Shown: positions 32,701-41,724 of the stretch, piece by piece | Layout: every line of letters starts with the position of its first letter | How positions within the stretch are numbered: position 1 is the first letter of the stretch | NCBI RefSeq assembly: GCF_002934605.1 | Contig: NZ_PTJC01000005.1 | Coordinates: forward strand, 1 to 64,000 | DNA length: 64,000 bases | Source: Neolewinella xylanilytica | Lineage (GTDB): Bacteria; Bacteroidota; Bacteroidia; Chitinophagales; Saprospiraceae | Reading direction: 5' to 3' | Position numbers and translations under genes: made by a program | The notes under the pieces: generated by a model | Databases searched by the model: none | Told to the model about the DNA's origin: nothing | Seen by the model: the letters and a program-made list of their open reading frames with translations, nothing else

Positions 32701-33173
32701 TGCAGGCCCTCGCCGGCCACGTTTCCGGAGTAGCAGACATAGATATCCAGCCAGCCATCGCCGTTGATGTCTACCATGGTTACGCCGGTGCGCCAGTCCC
32801 CTTCGCGTCCCCGGACGCCCGCCGCGCCCGCCACCTCGTCGAAGGTCCATTCGCCCCGGTTGAGGTAGAGCGCGTTGGGTACGGCATTGCCGACCAGAAA
32901 GATATCCGTCGTCCCGTCGTTGTTGAGGTCGCCCAGCCCCACGCCCGCCCCGTTGTACATATACTGGTAGGTCATGATGTTGGTGGTGGCGTCCTCCTCG
33001 ATGGTGTTGGTGAAGTCGATGCCGGTCCTGGCCGACGAAAGCCGGACGAAGCGCGGCGTATCCTCCCCGCAGCCCAGAAGCCCGCATGTCAGCAGGATCG
33101 CCGAGGCGATACCGCGCAAAGCGCCACCGAAAAGCCTTGGCCGCCGACAAGCCTGAAGACGTTGTTCTCTCAT
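29748..33173 (-). CDS. CRTAC1-type lipoprotein with VCBS/FG-GAP repeats and ASPIC/UnbV domain
   Basis: The protein has 1141 residues with lipobox LLGC near residue 35. Residues about 75-520 and 670-1130 carry many acidic repeats of the DxNxDGxxD type ('GLGDLNNDGTTDIFLV', 'DINGDGWLDIYVCYSG', 'DYDRDGDLDMFLV'), forming Ca-binding FG-GAP beta-propellers. Between them is an ASPIC/UnbV domain (about 545-625, 'RGRAPNVNGIGATVEAE', 'FGLGGAERVDVLRVTWPDG'). Homologues are frequent beside SusCD in Bacteroidota and are thought to be surface-exposed binding proteins. It is the first gene of the locus, 247 bp before SusC. Confidence 0.9.
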   Translation of the reverse strand: MREQRLQACRRPRLFGGALRGIASAILLTCGLLGCGEDTPRFVRLSSARTGIDFTNTIEEDATTNIMTYQYMYNGAGVGLGDLNNDGTTDIFLVGNAVPNALYLNRGEWTFDEVAGAAGVRGREGDWRTGVTMVDINGDGWLDIYVCYSGNVAGEGLQAGVRTERPERANELFINNGPGDAGGVPTFTEQAKKFGLEATGTFSSQSYFLDYDRDGDLDMFLVNHANMFFAPFFNTSELRRQRHPYFGNRLYRNEGGHFTDVSEAAGIHGSGLNYGLSASISDFNGDGWPDLFVTNDYDEQDFLYLNQQDGTFREVSHTSFDHLSKFSMGSDVADINNDGRPDLFVADMLPENNRRQKLLRGPDKYDKYRLAVDSGFHYQNMRNVLQLNVGPGPDGQPRFREVGQMAGIAGTDWSWATLFADFDNDSHLDLYVTNGYLRDYTNLDFLRYAQDRMGQAISGSRASSDRLMALIAEMPETRLPNYAFAGTDSLAFIDRGKAWGVAEPSISNGAAYGDLDGDGDLDLVVSNLNQPAFVYRNELAPNTRHYLRVRLRGRAPNVNGIGATVEAEIGGTRLRREAYYARGYQSSVEPVLTFGLGGAERVDVLRVTWPDGTVTTERDVSADQAISIDQAAATTVATAPDTSAASPFRRITEVAGIDYRHRENDFVDFKVQRLIPYQPSRLGGLTAVGDANQDGHDDIYFGGALGQPGILYLSTGQGGYRPATGGPWAEDAHYEDLGATFFDADADGDVDLYVVSGGNEHPASHPAYRDRLYLNDGAGGFVRAANALPEMATSGGRVIAADFDHDGDQDLFVAGRVEAQAYPQPPRSYLLRNESMGAAVRFVDASADLTGGAFRPGMVTGAAWTDINGDGWEDLLLVGEWMPLRALINVDGTRFEDRSREWGLDGTHGWWSAVTAADLDGDGDPDFLLGNAGTNLRYAASPTEPLEYFVQDINHDGQPDPIMTFYVQGERYPAPSYDEMADQLSGFRRRFTDYATYADARIEAVTAGGDTTGAFRLRISELRSGWSENTGESFVFHAFPAAAQVSMITDFVVADFGLDGDNDDILAVGNFYPYRVEWGPSDASSGLLMHFQNGRIIDRRGVSTLPFTGDIRGVRLLDAGGADPRLLITRNDGAADLFSQK

Positions 33174-33275
33174 GGGTAAGCTTAGGAATGGTTGGTTCGG
33201 ACGATCAGGTTACAACATTTCCCGGCCATTGGCAAAGGTCTGGTGCCGGCTTACCCCGGGAAATTGGCTTTTGCA

Positions 33276-33292
33276 CCCGCGCTCCGGCGCCC
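33276..33292 (+). repeat. Dispersed GC-rich intergenic motif, copy 3
   Basis: CCCGCGCTCCGGCGCCC, preceded by TTGCA as in copy 4. See the motif at 10026. Confidence 0.5.
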
Positions 33293-33554
33293 CGGTCCCC
33301 CTTTGTACAGCTTCCCAGGGCCGAGTAAACGTGACGGAATCCATGGAAGCATCAGTCCCCCCCCCCCGACGTTCTGAAGGCAAAGCCGGCGGATTCCCCG
33401 CCGGCAGCGAGCCACTGGCAAACGCGGATAGCACGGGGCGGTAGCGTAAGGGTGTGTAGCTAAGCTCCGGAGCCCGCGGCGGATCTAGCCCAGTGGACAA
33501 AAGTGGCCGTTACAGAATATCCCTGCACGGCATCACGGGCTTGAACAGCTTTTG

Positions 33555-33562
33555 TATCTTTG
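33555..33562 (+). promoter_or_regulatory. Bacteroidota -7 element TATCTTTG
   Basis: An exact match to TAnnTTTG, 22 nt before the ATG at 33585. The -33 TTG box is not at the standard distance. Confidence 0.55.
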
Positions 33563-33584
33563 CGCCCAGGTTCAACCCCTACGC

Positions 33585-34850
33585 ATGAAAGATCTATTCG
33601 ACAAATTCCGCGAATTCAAAGGCCCCCTCGGCCAGTACCAGGACGTCGCCCACGGCTATTTCTCCTTTCCCAAGCTGGAAGGAGAGCTTGGCCCCCGGAT
33701 GACCTTCCGCGGTAAGGAATGCATCATCTGGAGCATCAACTCCTACCTCGGCATCACCAACCACCCCGACGTACGCAAGGCCGACGCAGATGCGTCTGCC
33801 GAGTACGGCCTGGCCTACCCCATGGGCGCCCGTATCATGAGCGGCGAAACCGACGCCCACATCCAGCTGGAGGAAGAGCTCGCCGAGTTCACCCAGAAGG
33901 AAGCCGCCTTGCTACTCAACTTCGGGTACCAGGGTATCATGTCGATCGTGGACGCATTGTTGACCCGCCACGACGTGGTGGTCTACGACCGCGACGATCA
34001 TGCCTGCATCATGGACGGTATCCGGATGCACCTCGGCCCCAAGTACGCCTTCACGCACAACGACATCGACCACTTCCTGGTCCGCATGGAACAGGCCAAG
34101 AAGGAAGCGGAAAAGCGCAACTCCGGCATCCTGGTCATCACCGAGGGCGTCTTCGGCATGCGCGGCGAGCAGGGCATCCTGAAGGAGATCTGCCAGTACA
34201 AGGAACAGTACGGCTTCCGCCTGCTGGTGGACGATGCCCACGGCTTCGGCACGATGGGCGCTACCGGTGCCGGCGCCGGCGAAGAGCAGGGCGTACAGGA
34301 CCAGATCGACGTCTACTTCTCCACCTTCGCCAAGGCCATGTCCGGCTTTGGTGCCTTCGTGAGTGCTGACAAGGACATCATCGAGTTCATGCGGTACAAC
34401 CTCCGCAGCCAGGTCTTCGCCAAGAGCCTCTGCATGCCGATGGTGAAGGGTGCCCTCGCCCGCCTCAAGCTGCTCCGCGAGCAGCCCGAGCTCCGCGAAA
34501 AGCTCTGGAAGAACGTCCATCACCTGCAGAACGGCCTGCGCGAGGCTGGCTTCGACATCGGTAACACCGGTGCCTGCGTGACGCCCGTATTCATGAAGGG
34601 GTCGACCTACGAGGCCGGCGCCCTGATTTACGATTTGCGGGAGACCTACGGCATCTTCTGCTCCGTGGTGCTGCCGCCGGTTATTCCGAAAGGCCAGCTG
34701 ATCCTGCGCCTCATTCCCACCGCCGAGCACAGCTCGGAGGACATCCAGACCACCATCGACGCCTTCAAGGCCGTTCGCTCCAAACTGGAGGACGGTACCT
34801 ACGAGAAGATGGGCGAGATGTTCCGCGCCGGGGAGATCAACGTAGTGTAG
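33585..34850 (+). CDS. Alpha-oxoamine synthase family PLP enzyme (serine palmitoyltransferase/KBL-like)
   Basis: From ATG at 33585 the protein has 421 residues and no signal peptide. It is a fold-type I PLP enzyme of the group that condenses an amino acid with an acyl-CoA: 'WSINSYLGITNHPDV', 'GARIMSGETDAHIQLEEELA', 'DRDDHACIMDGIRM', 'VDDAHGFGTMGATGAG', and the PLP-lysine motif 'YFSTFAKAMSGFGAFVS'. In Bacteroidota close relatives make 3-ketosphinganine from serine and palmitoyl-CoA or the related sulfonolipid backbone; others are glycine C-acetyltransferases. The substrate cannot be fixed from sequence. It is followed by a strong bidirectional terminator. Confidence 0.85.
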   Translation: MKDLFDKFREFKGPLGQYQDVAHGYFSFPKLEGELGPRMTFRGKECIIWSINSYLGITNHPDVRKADADASAEYGLAYPMGARIMSGETDAHIQLEEELAEFTQKEAALLLNFGYQGIMSIVDALLTRHDVVVYDRDDHACIMDGIRMHLGPKYAFTHNDIDHFLVRMEQAKKEAEKRNSGILVITEGVFGMRGEQGILKEICQYKEQYGFRLLVDDAHGFGTMGATGAGAGEEQGVQDQIDVYFSTFAKAMSGFGAFVSADKDIIEFMRYNLRSQVFAKSLCMPMVKGALARLKLLREQPELREKLWKNVHHLQNGLREAGFDIGNTGACVTPVFMKGSTYEAGALIYDLRETYGIFCSVVLPPVIPKGQLILRLIPTAEHSSEDIQTTIDAFKAVRSKLEDGTYEKMGEMFRAGEINVV

Positions 34851-34867
34851 GCCGGTATGCCTACCAT

Positions 34868-34905
34868 AAAAAAGGGTCGTTGGCGGTTGCCAACGACCCT
34901 TTTTT
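34868..34905. terminator. Bidirectional intrinsic terminator
   Basis: The stem GGGTCGTTGGC / GCCAACGACCC has an A-run before it and a T-run after it, so it works in both directions. It serves the convergent genes ending at 34850 (plus) and 34948 (minus). Confidence 0.92.
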
Positions 34906-34947
34906 CGTTTGCGCGGCATTCCCCGCGCCGAGGTTTGCCGCTTAGTC

Positions 34948-36690
34948 TCAGTCGTTCGATGCCAGGAGGCTCTTGCTGAGATCGTCGATCAGTGCTTCCA
35001 GTTCGGCGTCCTTCGCGGCAAAATCGCTTACGCTGTCGAGCTCCGTATTCACGCTGATGTAGTACTTGATCTTCGGCTCGGTGCCAGACGGCCTGGCCGT
35101 GATCACGTAGCCTTCCTCCGTGAGGAATTGCATCACGTTCGATTTCGGCAGGTCGATGGCGGTTTCCCCCCCTCCGTCGAACGTATAGGACTTAGAAGTT
35201 TGGTAGTCATTGACGCGGACGATCTTCTTTCCTCCGAGTTCCTGCGGGGGGTTATTCCGGTAGCCCTGCATCAGCTGACTGATCTCCTCGGCGCCCTGCT
35301 TGCCGCCCTTGGTAAGGGAGATCAACTCCTCCTTGTAGAAGCCGTACTTGACGTATATCTCCTGGAGGGTCTGGAAGAGGGTTTTTCCGTTGTGCTTGTA
35401 GTAGGCCGCCATTTCGGCAATGATGGTACAGGCTACGACCGCGTCCTTGTCCCGTACGTGGGCCCCGATCAGGTAGCCATAGCTTTCCTCGGCGCCGGCG
35501 ATGTAGGTCGCCTTTCCTTCGAGCTCGGTCATCAGGGCACCGATGTACTTGAAGCCGGTGAGCAGGTTATAGCAGGTTACGTCATTGGCCTTGGCGATCT
35601 CATCGATGATGTTGGTCGTTACGATGGTCTTGGCGATGTACTCGTTGCCGGTCAATTTCCCCTTTTGCTTCCACTGCTCAATCAGGTAATTGAAGATCAG
35701 GGTACCGGTCTGGTTGCCGTTAAGGAGTACGTGCTCGCCTGCGTTGTTCTTTACGGCGATACCTACCCGGTCGGCGTCGGGATCGGTGGCCATCACGAGA
35801 TCGGCGTCGATCTTCCCGGCTAATTTCAGGGCCAGGGTGAGGGCTTCCTTTTCTTCCGGGTTCGGGTAAACGACGGTCGGGAAGTCGCCGCTCGTCACGA
35901 GCTGTTCTTCCACCAGATTGACGTTGGTGAATCCCAGTTCCTTCAGGGCGCGTGGCACCATCTCCACACCCGCGCCGTGGATCGGGGAGTACACGATCTT
36001 CAGGTCCTGCTCCTGCTTGACGACCTCCGGGTTGATACTCGCCGCGAGGACGTTCTCGATGAACCGCTTATCGATTTTTTCGCCGATGCTTTCGATGCGT
36101 TCGGGCTTGCCTTCGAATTTGATGTCGGCAACCGACTGGATGTTATTCACCTCGGCGATGATCCCCTTATCGTGGGGATTCACCACCTGGCCGCCGTCGG
36201 ACCAGTACACCTTGTAGCCGCTGTATTCCTTCGGGTTGTGGGATGCGGTCAGCATGATGCCGCTCTGGCAGCCCAGCTCCCGGATCGCGAAGGAGAGCTC
36301 GGGGGTGGGGCGGAGGCCTTCGAAGAAATACACGTGAATTCCGTTCGCGGAAAAAATATCGGCCGCGGTTTGGGCAAAGAATTCCGCGTTATTCCGGTTA
36401 TCGTGGGCGATGGCAACCTTGATCTGCTCGTCCGGAAATTGCTGCTTCAGGTAATTGCTCAGTCCCTGAGTGGCCGATCCGATGGTGTACTTGTTGATGC
36501 GGTTGGAACCGACGCCCATTATCCCGCGTAAACCGCCCGTACCGAATTCGAGATCCCGGTAAAAAGCGTCCGTCAGCTCGCTCGTTTTTTCCTGCGCTAC
36601 GAGCTCACGGATGGTCTGCTTCGTTGTATCGTCGTAATCGCCGTCCAGCCAACTGTTTACTTTGGTCAATATGTTCGGTTCCAGATTCAT
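34948..36690 (-). CDS. Phospho-sugar mutase (phosphoglucomutase/phosphomannomutase)
   Basis: The protein has 580 residues. It interconverts hexose 1- and 6-phosphates. Landmarks are 'LEFGTGGLRGIMGVGSNRIN' at the N-terminus, the phosphoserine loop 'GIMLTASHNPKEYSGYKVYW', the Mg-binding loop 'ATDPDADRVGIAV', 'LLTGFKYIG' and 'GAEESYGYL' for sugar binding, and the phosphate-binding C-terminal 'ITARPSGTEPKIKYYI'. All four domains are present at the usual length of bacterial PGM2-like enzymes. There is no signal peptide and it is cytoplasmic. It probably supplies glucose- or mannose-phosphate for polysaccharide synthesis. Confidence 0.95.
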   Translation of the reverse strand: MNLEPNILTKVNSWLDGDYDDTTKQTIRELVAQEKTSELTDAFYRDLEFGTGGLRGIMGVGSNRINKYTIGSATQGLSNYLKQQFPDEQIKVAIAHDNRNNAEFFAQTAADIFSANGIHVYFFEGLRPTPELSFAIRELGCQSGIMLTASHNPKEYSGYKVYWSDGGQVVNPHDKGIIAEVNNIQSVADIKFEGKPERIESIGEKIDKRFIENVLAASINPEVVKQEQDLKIVYSPIHGAGVEMVPRALKELGFTNVNLVEEQLVTSGDFPTVVYPNPEEKEALTLALKLAGKIDADLVMATDPDADRVGIAVKNNAGEHVLLNGNQTGTLIFNYLIEQWKQKGKLTGNEYIAKTIVTTNIIDEIAKANDVTCYNLLTGFKYIGALMTELEGKATYIAGAEESYGYLIGAHVRDKDAVVACTIIAEMAAYYKHNGKTLFQTLQEIYVKYGFYKEELISLTKGGKQGAEEISQLMQGYRNNPPQELGGKKIVRVNDYQTSKSYTFDGGGETAIDLPKSNVMQFLTEEGYVITARPSGTEPKIKYYISVNTELDSVSDFAAKDAELEALIDDLSKSLLASND

Positions 36691-36926
36691 GCTAACTTGG
36701 TTTTATGCGACTTGGATAATGTACTATCCGTTCTTCGGTAAACGGATGCTTCGGGGGCAGCCCCTCCGTATGGCAACGGAACGGCACCGCGGACGTACAA
36801 GTTCCGTTGCCAATCGGCCATTTACGGATTCCTGCCCGGCACGGTAAGCCCACTTCCGAGGTGGGCGAAAATAGGGTTTCTACCGTAATGCCGCTAGCTT
36901 CACCGACCGCCGGCGACAAAAGGCGG

Positions 36927-38639
36927 TTAGTACCGCCAGGAAGTCAGGTCCGCCCCGGCCGGCGCCAGCTCCACCACCTTATCCGCCCACTTCGGGATGA
37001 ACATCCGGTGGTACCGTAGCCGGCTGATCGCGTTCGGTTGGTCGGGATCGCCGTTCCAGCAGTGCTCGTCGCGGTCGCCGTAGGTGATCTCGCCACCGAA
37101 GTCGACGGAGCGGAGGAATTTTTCGGCCAGGTAGACCGCGTTGTTGAGGTAGTAGTTGTCCATGTCCCCGACGTAGATATTCAGCTTCCCCCGCAAATCG
37201 GGCGCCAGCTCCGACCAGTCGCGCTGCAGGATGTGGGTGAGATCGTAGTTTTCCCGCCAGTACTCCGCCACTTCGGGGTTGATCTGCCCCGACACCTTAT
37301 CCCAGATCCGCAGCGGGTAGCCATCCGGGCCCACCGGACTGTACACCGCCTCCCAGATATCCCACTGCTGACCGCTGCGGCTGCGGTCGCCCAGGGCGAG
37401 CTCCCGTTGGTTCGACTCGCGGAGGGTGCTCGATACGTGGCCCAGGCTGTCGCGGTGGGCCGGTCGCTCGGTCCGTTTAAACTCGCTATCGAGGTAGTAG
37501 GCGTTGGCGTCTTCGTAGAGATTCACCACCGTGTAGGCCCGGAAGTCGATGGGGTCCGGGCAGGACGCGTAGCTGCCACCGTATTCCGTCGGGTACTTCA
37601 CCTGCACGGCCATAGCCTCCCAGCCGCCGGTGCTCCCGCCGTAGACGAAGCGGGCCCAGCCTTCGCCGATCCCGCGGAACTGCCGTTCGATCTCCGGGAT
37701 CAGTTCGTAGGTAATGGCATCGCCGTAGGGGCCGAGGTTCTCGGAGTTGACGGCGTAGCTATCGTCGTAGTAGGGGTTGGCGTGCTGGATCTCGATGGCG
37801 ATCACCCGGGGGAAGTCCGGCCCGGTCCAGGCCCGGTACAGGTCGTAGGCCTCCTGATCCACGATCCGGTTGTAGCAGTCCAGGCCAAAGCGGGCACTGT
37901 ACGCGCAGGGCTCGGTGGTATCGGGCGGGGTGGTTCTCCAGCCGCCGAAGTCGGCGGGAAAGTGACCGTGCATGATCGCCAGGGGGTACTTTGCTTCGGG
38001 GTGGTCGGCCCAACCTTCGGGAAGCAGCACGTGAGCACCCAGGTACATATCGCGGCCCCAGAATGCACTGAGTAACTCGGAACGGATCCTGATGTGCTTC
38101 ACGTATTCGGTATCCTCCGGCTCCTCGATTTCGGGGATGGCGCTATCGAAGGCCAGTTCGATTGGTGCCGTGCGTCCGCCGGTTAGGGTTATCGCTACCG
38201 GCGTGCTGATCAGGTTACCGGGGGCGCGGTGCCACTGCTGGCCTTCGCCGCGGTCCATGGGCAACTGCACGGTATGGCCGTCACTACGGTGGAACGTTTC
38301 GTACTTATGGAGCAGTACTTGGGCTTGGTAGCTGCCGTTGGGCAGGTCGGCAAGCGATTCGAGGGGGTAGCCGTAGGCGGTACTGGCATCGACGGTGACG
38401 GGCGTTCCGGGTTTCCAGTTTTCCACGTTCTGCCCAAAGAACAGCTGGGTTTCGGGGCCGTCGGAGATCTGGAAGCGGGGCTCGGTGGTGTCGTCCGTGG
38501 AGAGCAGAAGCAGCAGCCGACCGTCGAGGGCGCTATCGGCCAGGCTTTCCGGTAGCAATACGGAGAAACTTGTTTGCGCCGGGGCGCGGGTGCAAAACAA
38601 TACCAGGAAGGAGCAAAGCAGTCGGGTAGGGAGCGTCAT
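36927..38639 (-). CDS. Secreted alpha/beta-hydrolase-fold esterase
   Basis: This 570-residue protein has a signal peptide (LPTRLLCSFLVLFCTRAPAQ). A beta-sandwich-like N-terminal part (25-175) precedes an esterase D/enterochelin esterase-type hydrolase domain. The oxyanion region is 'YPLAIMHGHFPADFGGW', and the nucleophile elbow is 'VYGGSTGGWEAMAVQ', with Ser in G-G-S-T-G. The catalytic His is probably in 'GDRDEHCWNGDP' near the end. It may remove acyl groups from polysaccharides or hydrolyse esters outside the cell. Neighbouring genes give no link to a specific substrate. Confidence 0.75.
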   Translation of the reverse strand: MTLPTRLLCSFLVLFCTRAPAQTSFSVLLPESLADSALDGRLLLLLSTDDTTEPRFQISDGPETQLFFGQNVENWKPGTPVTVDASTAYGYPLESLADLPNGSYQAQVLLHKYETFHRSDGHTVQLPMDRGEGQQWHRAPGNLISTPVAITLTGGRTAPIELAFDSAIPEIEEPEDTEYVKHIRIRSELLSAFWGRDMYLGAHVLLPEGWADHPEAKYPLAIMHGHFPADFGGWRTTPPDTTEPCAYSARFGLDCYNRIVDQEAYDLYRAWTGPDFPRVIAIEIQHANPYYDDSYAVNSENLGPYGDAITYELIPEIERQFRGIGEGWARFVYGGSTGGWEAMAVQVKYPTEYGGSYASCPDPIDFRAYTVVNLYEDANAYYLDSEFKRTERPAHRDSLGHVSSTLRESNQRELALGDRSRSGQQWDIWEAVYSPVGPDGYPLRIWDKVSGQINPEVAEYWRENYDLTHILQRDWSELAPDLRGKLNIYVGDMDNYYLNNAVYLAEKFLRSVDFGGEITYGDRDEHCWNGDPDQPNAISRLRYHRMFIPKWADKVVELAPAGADLTSWRY

Positions 38640-39206
38640 GGCCAGGGGGTAATCACCGTGAGGTAAACCGGAAGATACGCTGGCGTCGCTGCTTTTCGCC
38701 CCAGGGGGATCGCGGAGGCCCCGCTCCGCCTACCCACCCCTGGGCAAAACGTCTACTGGAACTAGTGCTTTGTCAAGTTAGGAATTGAGACTTGCCGCCA
38801 AATGTTGCTACGGACGCTCTTTGCATCAAGGCCAACGAAATCACCCATCAAAAGCATACTTCGTTCGGGAGTTGGGGTTCGACTGCGCTGCAGTCGATGG
38901 TGCTTTACCTCCACATACCCGGAGTTGCACTCCGGGCAATGTGGGTTGGACAGCGCTGCGGTCTTGCATGGGCTTGTCAACCTGAAGGGCCAGCCATGTT
39001 GCTTGGTGGGGGAGTTGTGGAGCGGCGAGGCACGAAAGGGGAAACCCACCGCCCCTGCTCTAGGGTCGCGACGCTCCAGAAGTGATTGGGAACGGACCAT
39101 CGCGCCACACGAGATCGGAGACAACCTTAGATGCTGACTTGACACCGCGCTAGTGGCCTGCACAACCATTCCCGGAGCTGGGGACCCGGGGACCCGGGTA
39201 GCCGGA
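38640..39206. other. 567-bp intergenic region containing an inverted-repeat element
   Basis: Apart from the element at 38761-39154 it holds only short spacers. The right one has the duplicated GGGGACCCG (about 39180-39200). An open frame on the minus strand (38762-39169) lies within the element and matches nothing I recognise. Confidence 0.5.
38761..39154. mobile_element. 394-bp element with terminal inverted repeats (MITE-like or IS remnant)
   Basis: ACTAGTGCTTTGTCAAGTTAG (38761-38781) and the inverted copy at 39134-39154 agree at 17 of 21 bases. CTAG stands at both edges (38762-38765, 39150-39153) and could be a target duplication. The minus-strand frame inside ends 'WRQVSIPNLTKH' with its TAG in the left repeat, as transposase C-termini often do, but no DDE motif is seen. 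The end CTAGTGCTT recurs at the element 7938-8109. It is more likely a non-autonomous relic than an active IS. Confidence 0.45.
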
Positions 39207-39632
39207 CTACCCCAGGACCTCCCGGTACAGAATGGGCTCCTTGTACTCCCGCTTGAGGGTATAGCGGATGATGTCGAAAGCCGTCACCACCCCCTTCAGT
39301 TTACCCTCCAGGTTGACGACGGGGATGGTCTTGAAACGGCGATCCATGAATAGCTCCGCGGCGGTCCCGACCTTATCCTTCGGCGCCAGTTTGATGATCC
39401 GGGTGTTCATGACCTCGCTGACGAGCCGGGACTCGCTGTCCAGGTTCTCGCGGCAGTCGCGCCACATATCGTAGGAGGTGATGAGCCCCAGCAGTTTGTC
39501 ATCCCGGTCTACGACGGGAAGTTGCTGTAGCTCTTCCCGCAGCATGATCTGGGCGATTTCGCCGACGGTCTGGGATGCGTAGGCGGTGGCTACGTCGGTG
39601 GTCATGATCGTCCGCACTTCTTCATTCATCAT
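39207..39632 (-). CDS. CBS-domain pair protein
   Basis: This 141-residue protein is almost entirely a Bateman module: CBS1 about 8-65 ('MTTDVATAYASQTVGEIAQI', 'LPVVDRDDKLLGLITSYDMW') and CBS2 about 75-128 ('IKLAPKDKVGTAAELFMDRR', 'IPVVNLEGKLKGVVTAFDII'). Such stand-alone modules bind adenosyl ligands (AMP, ATP, SAM) and regulate partners. No partner is encoded next door; the MtfA-like gene at 39780 is divergent, 147 bp away. The start at 39632 is well placed before the first CBS strand. Confidence 0.9.
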   Translation of the reverse strand: MMNEEVRTIMTTDVATAYASQTVGEIAQIMLREELQQLPVVDRDDKLLGLITSYDMWRDCRENLDSESRLVSEVMNTRIIKLAPKDKVGTAAELFMDRRFKTIPVVNLEGKLKGVVTAFDIIRYTLKREYKEPILYREVLG

Positions 39633-39779
39633 AGCGAATGGTATTTGCGGCTTTTTGGGCTTATCCCTCTAAATATACGCTACTTTGGACGGAATATCGT
39701 GCTATACCCCGAACAACAATCCGGCACTTTTTTCCGTAAGGGAACGGAACCGCCAACCTCCTAATCCCCAGTACCCGAC

Positions 39780-40613
39780 ATGGATCCCGTCCGCTCCATT
39801 TACCTGACCGCCCTCTGCCTTATTTTGCTGGGTGTTATCCTGACCTGGCAGACCGGCAACGTGCAGTCGGAGCTATTGCTCCTCCCTGCCCTGGCCGCGG
39901 CGGGTGCCTATACGCTGGCGCCCCAGCTGCGGTGGTGGTACTGGAAGCGCCATCCACCGGATCTGTCCACGGAGTTGGCACCGCTTCTGGAGCGTTTCCC
40001 CCTGTACCGGGCGCTGGACCTGGAAGGCAAACGGGATTTCCGTCGCCGCGCTTTCCTGATCCGGGAAGCCACGGAATACACCGGGATGGCCATCGAAAGC
40101 ATTCCGTCCGATGTGCGCCTCATGGCCGCCGCCTCCGCGGCTACCGTTACGTACTACCGGGAAGCCTTTCTGATCCCGGGGTTTGAGAACGTAATTTTTT
40201 ATCCCCACCAGTTTCCCACCCCGGAGCACGACGTGCTGCACGCTTCGGAAATGTACGCGCAAGACGGCGTGATCATCTGGACGCTGAATTACTTTATCCG
40301 CTCGGTAGTCGAGCCCGACAAGTACCTCCAACTCGGATTTTACGAGTACACCCGCGCCCTCTTTTTCACCGATCCGGAGGCCCGGCAGCGAGCGGCGGCC
40401 CACGCCCTCACCTTCGAGGAGATTCACCGGCTGACGGCTTTTTCCCGGGAGGCGTTGCAAGGCTTCGTCGGATTGGACGACCTAGACCTAGACGCCCTCA
40501 CCCTTACCGTTTTTCATTCCCACGCCCCGGCCTTTTCCCGGCAATATCCCGATCGCTTTGCCGGATTGCTGCGGGCGTTTCCGTTGCGGCTGCCACAGCT
40601 TTCGGTCGCCTAA
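39780..40613 (+). CDS. MtfA/M90-like membrane protein lacking the HExxH zinc motif
   Basis: The protein has 277 residues. The first 45 hold two hydrophobic segments ('IYLTALCLILLGVILTW', 'LLLLPALAAAGAYTL'). The body matches MtfA (peptidase M90): 'RRRAFLIREATEYTG', 'MAAASAATVTYYREAFLIPG', 'ENVIFYPHQFPTPEHDVLH', 'IIWTLNYFIRSV'. Where active MtfA enzymes have HEFAH, this protein has 'LQLGFYEYTRALF', so both zinc histidines are missing and HExxH is absent from the whole frame. It is probably a pseudo-peptidase with a binding or regulatory role. The downstream MoxR gene starts 41 bp later on the same strand. Confidence 0.75.
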   Translation: MDPVRSIYLTALCLILLGVILTWQTGNVQSELLLLPALAAAGAYTLAPQLRWWYWKRHPPDLSTELAPLLERFPLYRALDLEGKRDFRRRAFLIREATEYTGMAIESIPSDVRLMAAASAATVTYYREAFLIPGFENVIFYPHQFPTPEHDVLHASEMYAQDGVIIWTLNYFIRSVVEPDKYLQLGFYEYTRALFFTDPEARQRAAAHALTFEEIHRLTAFSREALQGFVGLDDLDLDALTLTVFHSHAPAFSRQYPDRFAGLLRAFPLRLPQLSVA

Positions 40614-40654
40614 GCATACAACCGGTCACCACGCCGTCCGTTACCTTTACCGCC

Positions 40655-41719
<1,065 letters not shown>

Positions 41720-41724
41720 CCGGC

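Larger units (their letters stand above)
33174..33584. other. 411-bp intergenic region with GC motif, C-tract and promoter
   Basis: It contains copy 3 of the dispersed motif (33276-33292, CCCGCGCTCCGGCGCCC after TTGCA), an 11-base C tract (33357-33367) and a TATCTTTG promoter element at 33555-33562. I see no gene in it. It separates the divergent CRTAC1 and alpha-oxoamine synthase genes. Confidence 0.6.

Noticed and set aside
38762-39169. 135-codon frame on the minus strand as a real gene
   Set aside because: It is contained in the inverted-repeat element, crosses its right edge and has no recognisable domain.
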